Below, piece by piece: positions 50,848 through 61,488 of a stretch of DNA of 64,000 bases. The stretch is from NCBI RefSeq assembly GCF_036934945.1, contig NC_088223.1:76059622-76123621 (forward strand), read 5' to 3'. The notes below the pieces were generated by a model, which saw only the letters and a list, made by a program, of their open reading frames with translations, ran no database searches and was not told where the DNA came from. The stretch comes from Oncorhynchus masou masou (taxonomy: Eukaryota > Chordata > Actinopteri > Salmoniformes > Salmonidae). A program made the position numbers and the translations under genes. Position 1 is the stretch's first letter. Each line of letters opens with the position of its first letter.

Positions 50848-51138
50848 TAGAAGAAAGGAGGATCAAGGCACTCTTCATATAATTCATTAAAATGCCTTTA
50901 TTTGTATGGCATGTTCAATAGATACAAGGTTTTAAAAATCCGATGCATTTCATTTTTTAAAACCTTGTATCTATTGAACATGCCATACAAATAAAGGCAT
51001 TTTAATTAATTATATGAAGAGTGCCTTGGTCCTCCTTTCTTTTTGATGACCAATTCACCCCTTTTTCCAAAGAGCACCTTCTGTCTACCAAAATGTACTA
51101 TTGTTTACCTTAGTAGCGCTTCCCTTCCTCCTCTTTCT
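50848..51138. mobile_element. Unclassified 291-bp insert with an 88-bp-arm hairpin and 13-bp duplication
   Basis: Splits the 3' part of the Tc1. GCTACCAAATACT occurs at 50835-50847 and again at 51139-51151; related Tc1 copies have it once. Within the insert, 50851-50938 and 50953-51042 are near-perfect inverted arms (two or three mismatches) around a loop of about 14 bases (centre near 50946). The remaining 95 bp at the right are pyrimidine-rich (CTTCCCTTCCTCCTCTTTCT at the edge). No open frame, no polymerase III boxes and no poly-A tail seen. A duplication of 13 bp suits target-primed retroposition better than cut-and-paste movement. Confidence 0.8.
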
Positions 51139-51368
51139 GCTACCAAATACTAATTGAGTGTATGTAAAATTCTGACTGGGAATGTGATGAAAGAAATAAA
51201 AGCTGAAATAAATCACTCTACTATTTTTCTGACATTTCATATTCTTAAAATAAAGTGGTGATCCTAACTGACAGGGACTTTTTACCAGGATTAAATGTCA
51301 GGAATTGTTAAAAACTGAGTTTAAAGGTATTTGGCTAAGGTGCATGTAAACTTCTGACTTCAACTGTA

Positions 51369-52392
51369 CATGCTTACCTAGTCTTTCCTGCACTCCAGTC
51401 TCTCTCATACTCTTCGAATTCAAATTCCTAGAATGTGACTATATACTAGCAAGACTATAATTGTATGTTTTTTAGTGCTAAATATTTAGCCATTGTATAT
51501 GATAATATACATTTGGAGGTACTGGGCTGATGCTTGTGCTCCTATTCGATACAGTGCCAAGAGGGATGCAAAGATTTACAATGTTCCATCTCCAAATTTG
51601 CTTCTTGCCTTCCTCCCTCCATGCCAATCTATTGATTATGTTAGTTTCCAGATTGGCCTCTGATATTCACCTAGAGAACACTCTGACCTCTGTACCAGAA
51701 GTGTGTGTAGGTAGCCATGTTCCATCCAGGCTCACAGTCAATCAAGCTCCACACTGACCAAAGGTCTCCTATGTCCATCAAGCATCTCAAAGTAAGAGTG
51801 GTGATCTAGGATCAGCACTCCTATTTTGAGACTCCTATTCAGAGTTTAAATCGCCCACACTAGATCCTACTGTGCCCCCTGCTAGCCTGGAACAGGCCAG
51901 GTCAACAGCCAACAGTCAAATGTGTACAGGAATAGTGGTTAGGCAAGTAGACAATATGTGCTCTCCTAAAATAGATAAGTACTCTCCAAAGTCAGTTAAG
52001 GGTAGAAAAGTATCAGCGATAGATACACCTCATTTTAAGTTGAATACCCTCCGCATCCATTCTAATGTACCAATTACAGAAAGTATTACTACTTTTATGG
52101 GATAGGACACAATCAAGTCTGAAACTATGAATGAAGCACCGGTAATGATCATAATAATTACCTAAGTAGAATCAATAACCACATGGTACCTGTTTGCACA
52201 ACACCTGTAAGGACTGGACAACTATGAACTACAAGCAAAATACCCAAAAGGTTGGCCCACATACAGTATACGTATTTTGACGTAGTTTCTCAAATGTTTC
52301 TGCTAAATAAACAGTCTTTCTAAGAAGGTTCCAAGTACATTCTACATAAGTATAAATCAGTGGAGGCTGCTGAGGGGAGGACGAATAATAAT
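51369..52392. other. Unique DNA, no gene; short repeat scrap at the right edge
   Basis: About 1 kb without coding evidence. 52359-52382 (CAGTGGAGGCTGCTGAGGGG) matches the end of a dispersed salmonid repeat, truncated by the following Tc1. Confidence 0.5.
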
Positions 52393-53412
52393 AACACACC
52401 TACTCATTCAAAGTTTATCTATGTTTTTACTGTTTTCTACATTGGTTCACCTGGAATGCTTTTCCAACAGTCTTGAAGGAGTTCCCACATATGCTGAGCA
52501 AATGGCTGCTTTTCCTTCACTCTGCGGTCCAACTCATCCCAAACCATCTCAATTGGGTTGAGGTCGGGTGATTGTGGAGGCCAGGTCATCTGATGCGGCA
52601 CTCCAAGACTCTCCTTATTGGTCAAATAGCCCTCACACAGCTTGGAGGTTGTCCTGTTGGTTGTCTTGTTGAAAAACAAATGATAGTCCCACTAAGCTCA
52701 AAGCAGATGGGATGGCGTATTGCTGCAGAATGATGTGGTAGCCTTGCTGGTTAAGTGTGCCTTGAATTCTAAATAAATCACAGACAGTGTCACCAGCAAA
52801 GCACCCCCACACCATCACACCTCCTCCATGCTTCACGGTGGGAACCACACATGTGGAGATCATCCGTTAACCTACTCTGCGTCTCAAATACACGGTGGTT
52901 GGAAACAAAAATGTCAAATTTTGACTCATCAGACCAAAGGACATATTTCTAATGTGTTTCATGGCCCATCAAGTCTCTTCTTCTTATTGGTGTCATTTAG
53001 TAGTGGTTTCTTTGCAGCAATTCGACCATGAAGGCCTGATTCACGCAATCTCCTCCGAACAGTTGATGTTGAGATGTGTCTGTTACTTGAACTCCGTGAA
53101 GTATTTCTAATGAACTTATCCTTCGCGGCAGAGGTAACTCTGAGTCTTCCTTTCCTGTGGTGGTCCTCATGAGAGCCAGTTTCATCATAGCGTTTGGTGT
53201 TTTTTGCTTGTGCAAAGCTGTCATCAAGGCAAAGGGTTGCTATTTGAAGAATCTCAAATATAAAATATATTTTGATTTGTTTAACACTTTTTTGGTTACT
53301 ACATTATTCCATATGTGTTCTTTCATATTGTTGATGTCTTCGCTATTATTCTTGTAAGAATAAAGAAAAACCATTGAATGAGTAGGTGTGTCCAAACCTT
53401 TGACTGGTCCTG
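52393..53412 (-). mobile_element. Tc1-like element, both ends or interior trimmed
   Basis: Same family as 5405-6683. The right end is intact (complement of CAGGACCAGTCAAAGGTTTG, TA at 53413-53414); the left terminal repeat lacks about its first 30 bp and has an internal deletion bringing the repeat next to the gene end (about 52440). Transposase pieces on the minus strand: N-terminal 52997-53227; S-D-E-S-K-F-D first catalytic motif near 52925; FVFQQDN second aspartate in 52633-52863; SPDLNPIEMVWDEL glutamate in 52437-52679. All three catalytic residues survive in different frames. Confidence 0.9.
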
Positions 53413-53420
53413 TATATATA

Positions 53421-54411
53421 CACTATATATTCAAAAGTATGTGGACAAGCCTTCAAAATAGTGGATTCGGCTATTTCAGCTACACCCGTTGCTGATAGCT
53501 GTATAAAATCGAGCGTCTAGGGGCAACAACAGCTCAGTGGTAGGCCACACAAGCTCACAAAACTGGACCGCCGGGTGCAGAAGCGCGTAGTGGGTAAAAC
53601 CCGTCTGTCCTCGGTTGCAACACTCACTACCGAGTTCCAAACTGCCTCTGGAAGCAACGTCAGCACAAGAACTGTTCGTCGGGAGCTTCATGCAATGGGT
53701 TTCCATGGCTGAGCAGCCGTACACAAGCCTAAGATCACCATGCACAATTCCAAGCGTTGGCTGGAGTGGTGTAAAGCTCGCCGACATTGGACTCTGGAGC
53801 AGAGTGATGAATCACACCTCACCATCTGGCAGTCCGACGGACGAATCTGGGTTTGGCAGATGCCAGGAGAACCCTACCTGCCTAAATGCATAGTGCCGAC
53901 TGTAAAGTTTGGCAGAAGAATAATGGCTTGGGGCTGTTTTTCATGGTTCAGACTCGGCCCCTTAGTTCCAGTGAAGGGAAATCTTAATGCAACAGCATAC
54001 AATGACGTTCTAGACAATTCTGTGCCTTCAACGTTGTGGCAACATTTTGGGGAAGGCCCGTTCCTGTTTAAGCATGACAATGCCCCTATGCACAAAGTGC
54101 ATATAGAAATGGTTTGTCGAGATCAGTGTGGAAGGACTTGATTGGTATGCACATAGCGCTGACCTCAACCCCATCGAACACCTTTGGGATGAATTGGAAC
54201 GCCGACTGCGAGCCAGGCCTTATCGCCCAACATCAGTGCCCAACCTCACTAATGCTATTGTGGCTGAATGGAAGCAAGTCCCCGCAGCAATGTTCCAGCA
54301 TCTATTGAAAAGCCTGTTACAGTAGCAAAGGGGGACCAACTCCATATTAATGCCCATGATTGTGGAATGAGATGTTTGAGCAGGTGTCCACATACTTTTG
54401 GTCATGTAGTG
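53421..54411 (+). mobile_element. Tc1-like element with 5' deletion
   Basis: Terminal repeats CACTATATATTCAAAAGTAT and, complemented, CACTACATGACCAAAAGTAT, with TA at 53419-53420 and 54412-54413. It starts only 8 bp after the end of the previous Tc1. The usual DNA-binding part of the gene is missing between about 53505 and 53515. Confidence 0.93.
53515..54325 (+). pseudogene. Tc1-like transposase, catalytic part
   Basis: Begins after a deletion that removed the first helix-turn-helix. Readable blocks: GRPHKLTKLDRR-like linker near 53540-53580, WLEWCKARRHWTLEQ, then QSDESHLTIWQSDGRIWVW with the first catalytic aspartate, FLFKHDNAPMHK with the second, and ADLNPIEHLWDELERRL with the glutamate. 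The frame changes once between the second and third motifs (53740-54141 then 54128-54325) and there is an early TGA at about 53710. About 10 residues are missing before QSDES. The family encodes a TA-specific cut-and-paste enzyme; this copy cannot be active. Confidence 0.88.
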
Positions 54412-54413
54412 TA

Positions 54414-55349
54414 TACATATTCCCACACTATGAGGTCAAAATAATACTGAAATTGTGAAAATGATGATAATCCCCTTTTAGTGTAAAAGCAAAAAAAAAA
54501 GTTCTACCTGTCAGGTGGGATGGAGATTTAGGCTCAGTGCATGACATCACATTCTGATGTAATTATTCTGACCAATGACCAGTCATCTTTTATTTCCATA
54601 TGTATCCTCCTACTTTGAAGGAGTAAGTGGGGTAGGCTCTAGACTAGAGTCTAGATTACCCTGTCAACCAATCAGGGCTCTGTATGTGAATATATTTAAA
54701 TATCTATTAACCTGCCCACACAATCAGACAAAACATTTAAATGGAAAACAAGACTCAGGGAAATAAATGGTCAAAAATAGATTTTGGAGTTATTTTAATG
54801 AAATTAACACACAGTGATGTATTAGATGATTTTAAAATACTATTATAAAGACTGCATGGATGCTCTAAGTAACGAATAATTGTTCTACATAATAACCAGG
54901 AAAATCGTCACACTTTCTATCATTATTTAGCAGCTACAACCTACTATGAGCGGGTTATTACAGAGTTGTTATCCTGTCATTAGCGTGTTATTTCTCTGTT
55001 GTTACCTGTTATTTCAGCATTGTTAACTAAAGTGCTACCAACAGGTTAGCTTATCAGATTTCTGTCAGAAATCAGTCAGGTCATACTCAAAATGACATAA
55101 TGGACCTTTAAGGGAAATACTATTCAGTAAAATGTTTACAGAGAGAAAACAATATAGCATTTATCCCTGTTAAAAGGTAGAAAAATAAAAAGGAGGTGTG
55201 ACATTTGGCATTTTCACATATCATTCTAATGGCTATTTACTTACCAAGTGAACATATGTAGGGAGAAGGGGGTGAGCCATAGGGCTTTACTAATCCTTCT
55301 AAACAAGAGGACATAGCACACACCTGTATCACTCCACAGACCATGGAGA
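54414..55349. other. AT-rich DNA with a possible small MITE
   Basis: 54906-55040 has matching ends (GTCACACTTT at the left; AAAGTGCTACC at the right) and internal TGTTATTTC/TGTTACCTG repeats resembling a fish MITE, but no target duplication was identified. The rest shows nothing recognisable. Confidence 0.4.
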
Positions 55350-55357
55350 GTCTAGAT

Positions 55358-55536
55358 CAGGGGTAGGAACCGTGTTCCTGGAGTGCCACGGGTACTGCAG
55401 GATTTTGTTCCAACTAGGCACCGCAAATTGATCAGTTCAGTGATTGCCTAAATTCAACACAGCTGGTCTTCCAGGTCGGTTAAATGAAAAACATGAAGTG
55501 CCTGCGGCACTCCAGGATAAGGGTTTCCTACTCCTG
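55358..55536. mobile_element. hAT-type MITE with perfect 8-bp duplication
   Basis: Ends CAGGGGTAGGAAC and, complemented, CAGGAGTAGGAAAC. GTCTAGAT lies directly outside both ends (55350-55357 and 55537-55544), the 8-bp duplication expected of hAT. The inside repeats CTGGAGTGCC in opposite orientations near each end. No coding capacity. Confidence 0.92.
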
Positions 55537-55544
55537 GTCTAGAT

Positions 55545-56892
55545 AGAAAGAGGGTGACAGTCAAGGAATGGGGCTACATGACAGAATAAAATAGAACACA
55601 GGATATGATATGACATAGCTGTATTAACCCCTCTTGACAAGTAACTTGGCACAGGTATGTATCAATCCACAGACCAAGGATAAAGAAAGAGGTTCAACAA
55701 GGCCATAGCAACCTATTTTTATGACAACTAGAGCCGAAGATGGTAATGGGCTGTATCTATTGAAGGAATATGGACAGTCTATACTCTAGACAGAGGTTTG
55801 ACAAAGAATATGGCTTAATATCAACCCTTCTAAAAAATGGGACATTGCACAGGGTCATACTACCCATCTCATTTAGAAAAAACAAGCACACACAAAACTT
55901 GAAAAAGCCATATGAGCACATGAGTAAAATCATCGAGGATAACACCCAATAAAGTCTGGGACTTATTTCCTTTGTGGTCCTCGCGACAAGATGGCTCGAC
56001 AAGATCGAACACAGTTAAACACGTGTTTTGCTGTGTTTAAATGCTTAGGTGGCAAGGGAGAGAAACAGAGAGGGGAAGAAAGAGAAAAAGATAGAGAAAT
56101 ATAAAGACAGAGAGAGAGAGAATGGTGTTGCTGTAGTTTGTCTTTAAACGCTAAGGTTGGGCAGATGAGCATATGGGATGACAGAGCAGACAGGCAACCA
56201 GAAAGAGCAAGAGAGTATTTGCATTGTATTTAATGTTTTTCAGTGTTGAATTGTTCAACATTGTTGCTTTGGCATCAAAAGTATTTTTTATCAATAAAGC
56301 ATTTAGTATTTAAATGAGAGAGATTGAGAACGGGAGAGAGATTGGGGGGGGGAGAAGGATATGGAGGCACAGAGAAACATTAAGGATTTAGTTCATCTGA
56401 CGGCTTTTAGTTAATCTGACTCAAAACCATTCTCCTTACACTGCTGCTTCTCGGAATACTCAGTACTGAAAAAATATATTATTTATGTATTTTGTATTTA
56501 TTTAAAAGGCTATTCTTCATCAACATGTGTTGCTAGGAAACATCAGTAGACCAATATGTCACAGTATATTGTATATTTAACTTTCTTCCAATAGATAATG
56601 TTTCCCTCCCAATACAGAATCAGCTAAACCAGATCCTCTGAGACACAATCTTTTATCATTATTTCCCAGTTGTGTTAACTATCAACAGACATTTACTCAT
56701 CACTCCTCACGAATCCTAATTTGTTCCAAATCAAACTTCATTGGAAATGAGGTGTCCCCATAGAGGTGTTCCATTTCCTCTCCAGTTGACATGAAAGAGA
56801 AATCATGCATTTAAAAGAAACTTAGTTAATAGTGTTTATTTCTATCTCGTGGATATCAGGAGGGAGAGTCATTGCATGCATGCACACACATT
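55545..56892. other. Unique DNA, no gene seen
   Basis: About 1.3 kb with GA-rich stretches at 56055-56120 and 56320-56360. No credible gene or repeat family. Confidence 0.5.
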
Positions 56893-57033
56893 TTTAATTT
56901 ACCTTTATTTAACTAGGCAAGTCAGTTAAGAACAAATTCTTATTTATGATGACAGCCTACCCCGGCCAAAACCGGACAACGCTGGCCCAATTGTGTGCTG
57001 CCCTATGGGACTCCCAATCACAGCCGGATGTGA
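56893..57033 (-). mobile_element. Truncated salmonid SINE of a second family
   Basis: Left part is the same tail as HpaI SINEs (TTTACCTTTATTTAACTAGG), but the body is different: CTACCCCGGCCAAAACCGGA, then GGGACTCCCAATCACAGCCG. This matches another tRNA-derived salmonid SINE with a shared LINE tail (SlmI- or SmaI-like; name not certain). The tRNA-like head is missing, replaced by a CA-rich run to about 57077. Confidence 0.75.
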
Positions 57034-59358
57034 TACACACACACACAGAGACACACACACACACATACATACACACATACTGTATATGTACAGGCCCTTC
57101 AGAAAATATTCACACCCCTTGACTTTTTCCACATTTTAATATGGATTAAATCGAGAATCTTTGTCACCGGCTTAAACACAATGCACCGTAATGTCAAAGT
57201 AGAATTATGTATTTTTAAATTTTTACAATTGAATTATAAATGAAAAGCTGAAATGTCTTGAGTCAATACGTATTTGTTGAGTCAACAACCCCTTTGTTAT
57301 GGCAAGCCTAAATAAGTTCAGGAGTAATAATTTGCTTAACAAGTCACATAATAAGTTGAAGGGACTCAACTTTTAATGCAATAATGATGTTGACGACCTC
57401 CATCTCTGTACCGCACACATACAATTATCTGTAAGGTACCTAAGTCGAGAAGTGAATTTAAAAGACAGATTCAACCAAAAAGACCAGGGAGGATTTACAA
57501 TGCCTCACAAAGAAGGGTAGATGGGTAAAATGTAAAAAAGCAGACAGTGAATATTCCTTTGAGCATGGTGAAGTTATTAATTACACTTTGGATGGTGTAT
57601 CAATAGACCCATTCATTGCAAAGGTACAGGCGTCCTTCCTAACTCAGTTGCCAGAGAGGAAGGAAACCGTTCAGAGAATTCACCATGAGAACAATCGTGA
57701 CTTTAAAACAATTACAGAGTTTAATGGCTGTGATAGGATAAAACAGAGGATGGATAAACAACATTATAGTTACTCCACAATAATAACCTAATTGAAAGAG
57801 TGAAAAGAAGAAAAGCTTTACAGAATAAAAATGCATCCCGTTTTGCAACAAGACACTGAATACTGCAAAAATGTGGCAAAGCAATTCCCTTTTTGTCCTG
57901 AATGTTATGTTTGGGGCAAATCCAATAGAACACATTACTGAGTACCACTCTCCAAGTATAGTGGTGTCTGCATGTTATTGGTATTCTTGTAATCGTTAAG
58001 GACTGGGGAGTTTTCAGGATAAAAAAGAAACTGAAAGAAGCTAGGCACAGGCAAAATCCTAGAGGAAAACCTGATTCAGTCTGCTTTCCACCAGACATTG
58101 GGAGATGAATTCACCTGCAGCTGAACAATAACCAAATCTAAAGTAAAGGTCGACCGATTATGATTTTTCAACTCCGATACCGATTACTGGAGGACCAAAA
58201 AAAAAGCAGATGCCGATTTTTTTTAAATTTATTTTATTTGTAATAATGACAATTACAACAATACTGAATTGACAATTATTTTTACTTAATATAATACATC
58301 AATAAAATCAATTTAGCCTCAAATAAATAATGAAACATGTTCAATTTGGTTTAAATAATGCAAAAACAAAGTGTGGGAGAAGAAAGTAATATGTGCCAAT
58401 ATGCAATAGGTGCCATGTAAAAAAGCTAATGTTTTAGTTCCTTGCTCAGAACATATGAAAGTTGGTGGTTCCTTTTAACATGAGACTTCAATATTCCAAG
58501 GTAAGAGGTTTTAGGTTGTAGTTAATCTAGTATTTATAGGACTATTTCTCTCTATACCATTTGTATTTCATATACATTTGACTATTGGATGTTCTTATAG
58601 GCACTATAGTATTGCCAGTGTAACAGTATAGCTTCCGTCCCCCTCCTCTCCCCTACCTGGGCTCGAACCAGGAACACATCGACAACAGCCACACTCGAAG
58701 CATCGTTACCCATCGCTCCACAAAAGCCACGGCCCTTGTAGTGCAAGGGGAATAACTACTCCAAATCTAAAAGCGAGTGACGTTTGAAACAGTATTATCG
58801 CACACCCAGCAAACTAGCTAGCCATTTCACATTGGTTACACCAGCCATTAGGCTGATAGGCTTGAAGTAATAAACAGCACTGTGCTTGCGAAGAGCTGCT
58901 GGAAAAACGCACGAAAGTGCTGTTTGAAAGAATGATTACGGGCCTGCTGCTGCTCAGTCAGACTGCTCTATCAAATCAGACTTAATTATAACATGATAAC
59001 ACACAGAAATACGAGCCTTTGGTCATTAATATGGTCGAATCCGGAAACTATCATTTCGAAAACAAAACGTTTATTATTTCAGTGAAATACGTAAACGTTC
59101 CGTATTTTATCTAATGGGTGGCATCCCTAAGTCTAAATATTCTTGTTACATTGCACAACATTCAATGTTATGTCAAAATTACGTAAGGTTCTGGCAAATT
59201 AGTTCGCAATGAGCCAGGCAGCCCAAACAGTTGCATATACCCTGACTCTGCGTGCAATGAACGCAAGAGAAATGACACAATTTCACCTGGTTAATATATA
59301 TTATAAGTTTAATGCTAGCTAGCAATTTACCTTGGCTTCTACTGCATTCACGTAACAG

Positions 59359-59550
59359 GCAGGCTACTCGTGGAGTGCAATGGTTAGAGCGTTGGACTAG
59401 TTAACTGTATGGTTGCAAGATTGGAACCCCTGAACTGACAAGGTGTAAATCTGTTGTTCTGCCCCTGTACAAGGCAGTTAACCCACCGTTCCTAGGCCGT
59501 CATTGAAAATGAGAATGTGTTCCTAACTGACTTGCCTAGTTAAATAAAGG
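59359..59550 (+). mobile_element. HpaI-like SINE carried by hAT copy 2
   Basis: Same position and head as the SINE at 45243-45433. Here the GTTAAC site is intact (AGGCAGTTAACCCACCG). The tail TTAAATAAAGG is interrupted by the Tc1; the remaining A-rich tail resumes at 61181. Confidence 0.92.
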
Positions 59551-59552
59551 TA

Positions 59553-61178
59553 CAGTGCCTTGCGAAAGTATTCGGCCCCCTTGAACTTTGCGACCTTTTG
59601 CCACATTTCAGGCTTCAAACATAAAGATATAAAACTGTATTTTTTGTGAAGAATCAACAACAAGTGGGACACAATCATGAAGTGGAACGACATTTATTGG
59701 ATATTTCAAACTTTTTTAACAAATCAAAAACTGAAAAATTGGGCGTGCAAAATTATTCAGCCCCTTTACTTTCAGTGCAGCAAACTCTCTCCAGAAGTTC
59801 AGTGAGGATCTCTGAATGATCCATGTTGACCTAAATGACTAATGATGATAAATACAATCCACCTGTGTGTAATCAAGTCTCCGTATAAATGCACCTGCAC
59901 TGTGATAGTCTCAGAGGTCCGTTAAAAGCGCAGAGAGCATCATGAAGAACAAGGAACACACCAGGCAGGTCCGAGATACTGTTGTGAAGAAGTTAAAAGC
60001 CGGATTTGGATACTAAAAGATTTACCAAGCTTTAAACATCCCAAGGAGCACTGTGCAAGCTATAATATTGAAATGGAAGTAGTATCAGACCACTGCAAAT
60101 CTACCAAGACCTGGCCGTCCCTCTAAACTTTCAGCTCATACAAGGAGAAGACTGATCAGAGATGCAGCCAAGAGGCCCATGATCACTCTGGATGAACTGC
60201 AGAGATCTACAGCTGAGGTGGGAGACTCTGTCCATAGGACAACAATCAGTCGTATATTGCACAAATCTGGCCTTTATGGAAGAGTGGCAAGAAGAAAGCC
60301 ATTTCTTAAAGATATCCATACAAAGTGTCGTTTAAAGTTTGCCACAAGCCACCTGGGAGACACACCAAACATGTGGAAGAAGGTGCTCTGGTCAGATGAA
60401 ACCAAAATTGAACTTTTTGGCAACAATGCAAAACGTTATGTTTGGCGTAAAAGCAACACAGCTCATCACCCTGACCACACCATACCCACTGTCAAACATG
60501 GTGGTGGCAGCATCATGGTTTGGGCCTGCTTTTCTTCAGCAGGGACAGGGAAGATGGTTAAAATTGATGGGAAGATGGATGGAGCCAAATACAGGACCAT
60601 TCTGGAAGAAAACCTGATGGAGTCTGCAAAAGACTGAGAATGGGACGGAGATTTGTCTTCCATCAAGACAATGATCCAAAACATAAAGCAAAATCTACAA
60701 TGGAATGGTTCAAAAATAAACATATCCAGGTGTTAGAATGGCCAAGTCAAAGTTCAGACCTGAATCCAATCGAGAATCTGTGGAAAGAACTGAAAACTGC
60801 TGTTCACAAATGCTCTCCATCCAACCTCACTGAGCTCGAGCTGTTTTGCAAGGAGGAATGGGAAAAAAAATTTAGTCTCTCGATGTGCAAAACTGATAGA
60901 GACATACCCCAAGCGACTTACAGCTGAAATCGCAGCAAAAGGTGGCGCTACAAAGTATTAACTTAAGGGGGCTGAATAATTTTGCACGCCCAATTTTTCA
61001 GTTTTTGATTTGTTAAAAAAGTTTGAAATATCCAATAAATGTCGTTCCACTTCATGATTGTGTCCCACTTGTTGTTGATTCTTCACAAAAAAATAGTTTT
61101 ATATCTTTATGTTTGAAGCCTGAAATGTGACAAAAGGTCGCAAAGTTCAAGGGGGCCGAATACTTTCGCAAGGCACTG
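59553..61178 (+). mobile_element. Full-length Tc1-like element inside a SINE tail
   Basis: 1,626 bp, perfect-looking terminal repeats starting CAGTGCCTTGCGAAAGTATT, with TA at 59551-59552 and 61179-61180. Comparison with hAT copy 1 (about 45433) gives the uninterrupted target. The best-preserved copy of its family in the window; relatives at 6739-8145 and 33308-33679. Confidence 0.96.
59942..60963 (+). pseudogene. Near-complete Tc1-like transposase with a few disabling changes
   Basis: ATG 59942 opens MKNKEHTRQVRDTVVKKLKA. Helix-turn-helix pair (QALNIPRSTVQAIILKWK), basic linker GRPSKLSAHTRRRLIRD, second DNA-binding helix group (STAEVGDSVHRTTISRILH), then the catalytic domain: LWSDETKIELFG (first D), FVFHQDNDPKHKAK (second D), WPSQSSDLNPIENLWKEL (E). 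Usual length is about 340 residues. Defects seen: a TAA about 25 codons in (GFGY-stop), a TAG after ILKWK, a one-base loss at about 60633 (after ESAKD) that shifts the frame, and a TGA near the end (ATYS-stop). All catalytic residues are intact, so the gene died recently compared with its neighbours. Confidence 0.94.
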
Positions 61179-61488
61179 TATATAAAAAAATATTTAACAA
61201 ATGGAAATCGTCACCCAAAAATACCAATTTCCGATTGTTAAGAAAACGTGAAATCGGCCCTAATTAATCGGCCATTCCGATTAATCGGTCGACCTCTAAT
61301 GGCAAGATCTGAAAATGGTTGTCTAGCAATGATTAACAACCAATTTTACAGAAATTGAAGAATTCTGAAAATAATAATGGGCAAATGTTGCACAATCCAG
61401 GTGTGGAAAGCTCTTAGAGATTTACCAAGAAAGTCTCATAAATGTAATCTCTGGCAAAGGTGCTTCTACAAAGTATGTAAATTAGATA

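Larger units (their letters stand above)
46027..51366 (+). mobile_element. Sleeping Beauty-type Tc1 element carrying LTR element B and a hairpin insert
   Basis: Left end CAGTTGAAGTCGGAAGTTTA (46027) and its complement at the right end (51366), with TA at 46025-46026 and 51367-51368. The left end has the second internal transposase-binding repeat (GAAGTTTACATACACTAAGT at about 46246). Removing LTR element B with its duplication (3,471 bp) and the 50848-51138 insert with its duplication (304 bp) leaves about 1.57 kb, the usual length of the family. Both insertions hit the transposon after it had landed. Confidence 0.95.
58144..61298 (+). mobile_element. hAT-type non-autonomous element, copy 2, carrying a SINE and a Tc1
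   Basis: Ends TAAAGGTCGACCGATTATGA and (complement) TAGAGGTCGACCGATTAATC. The right flank ATGGCAAG (61299-61306) and left flank A----AAG (58140-58143) fit an 8-bp duplication in which the left copy lost four bases; the outer Tc1 sequence reads AAATCTATGGCAAG in related copies. The body matches copy 1 at 41228-45552 closely, without LTR element A (empty site at 59196-59200). A Tc1 (59553-61178) sits in the tail of its SINE. No transposase frame. Confidence 0.9.
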
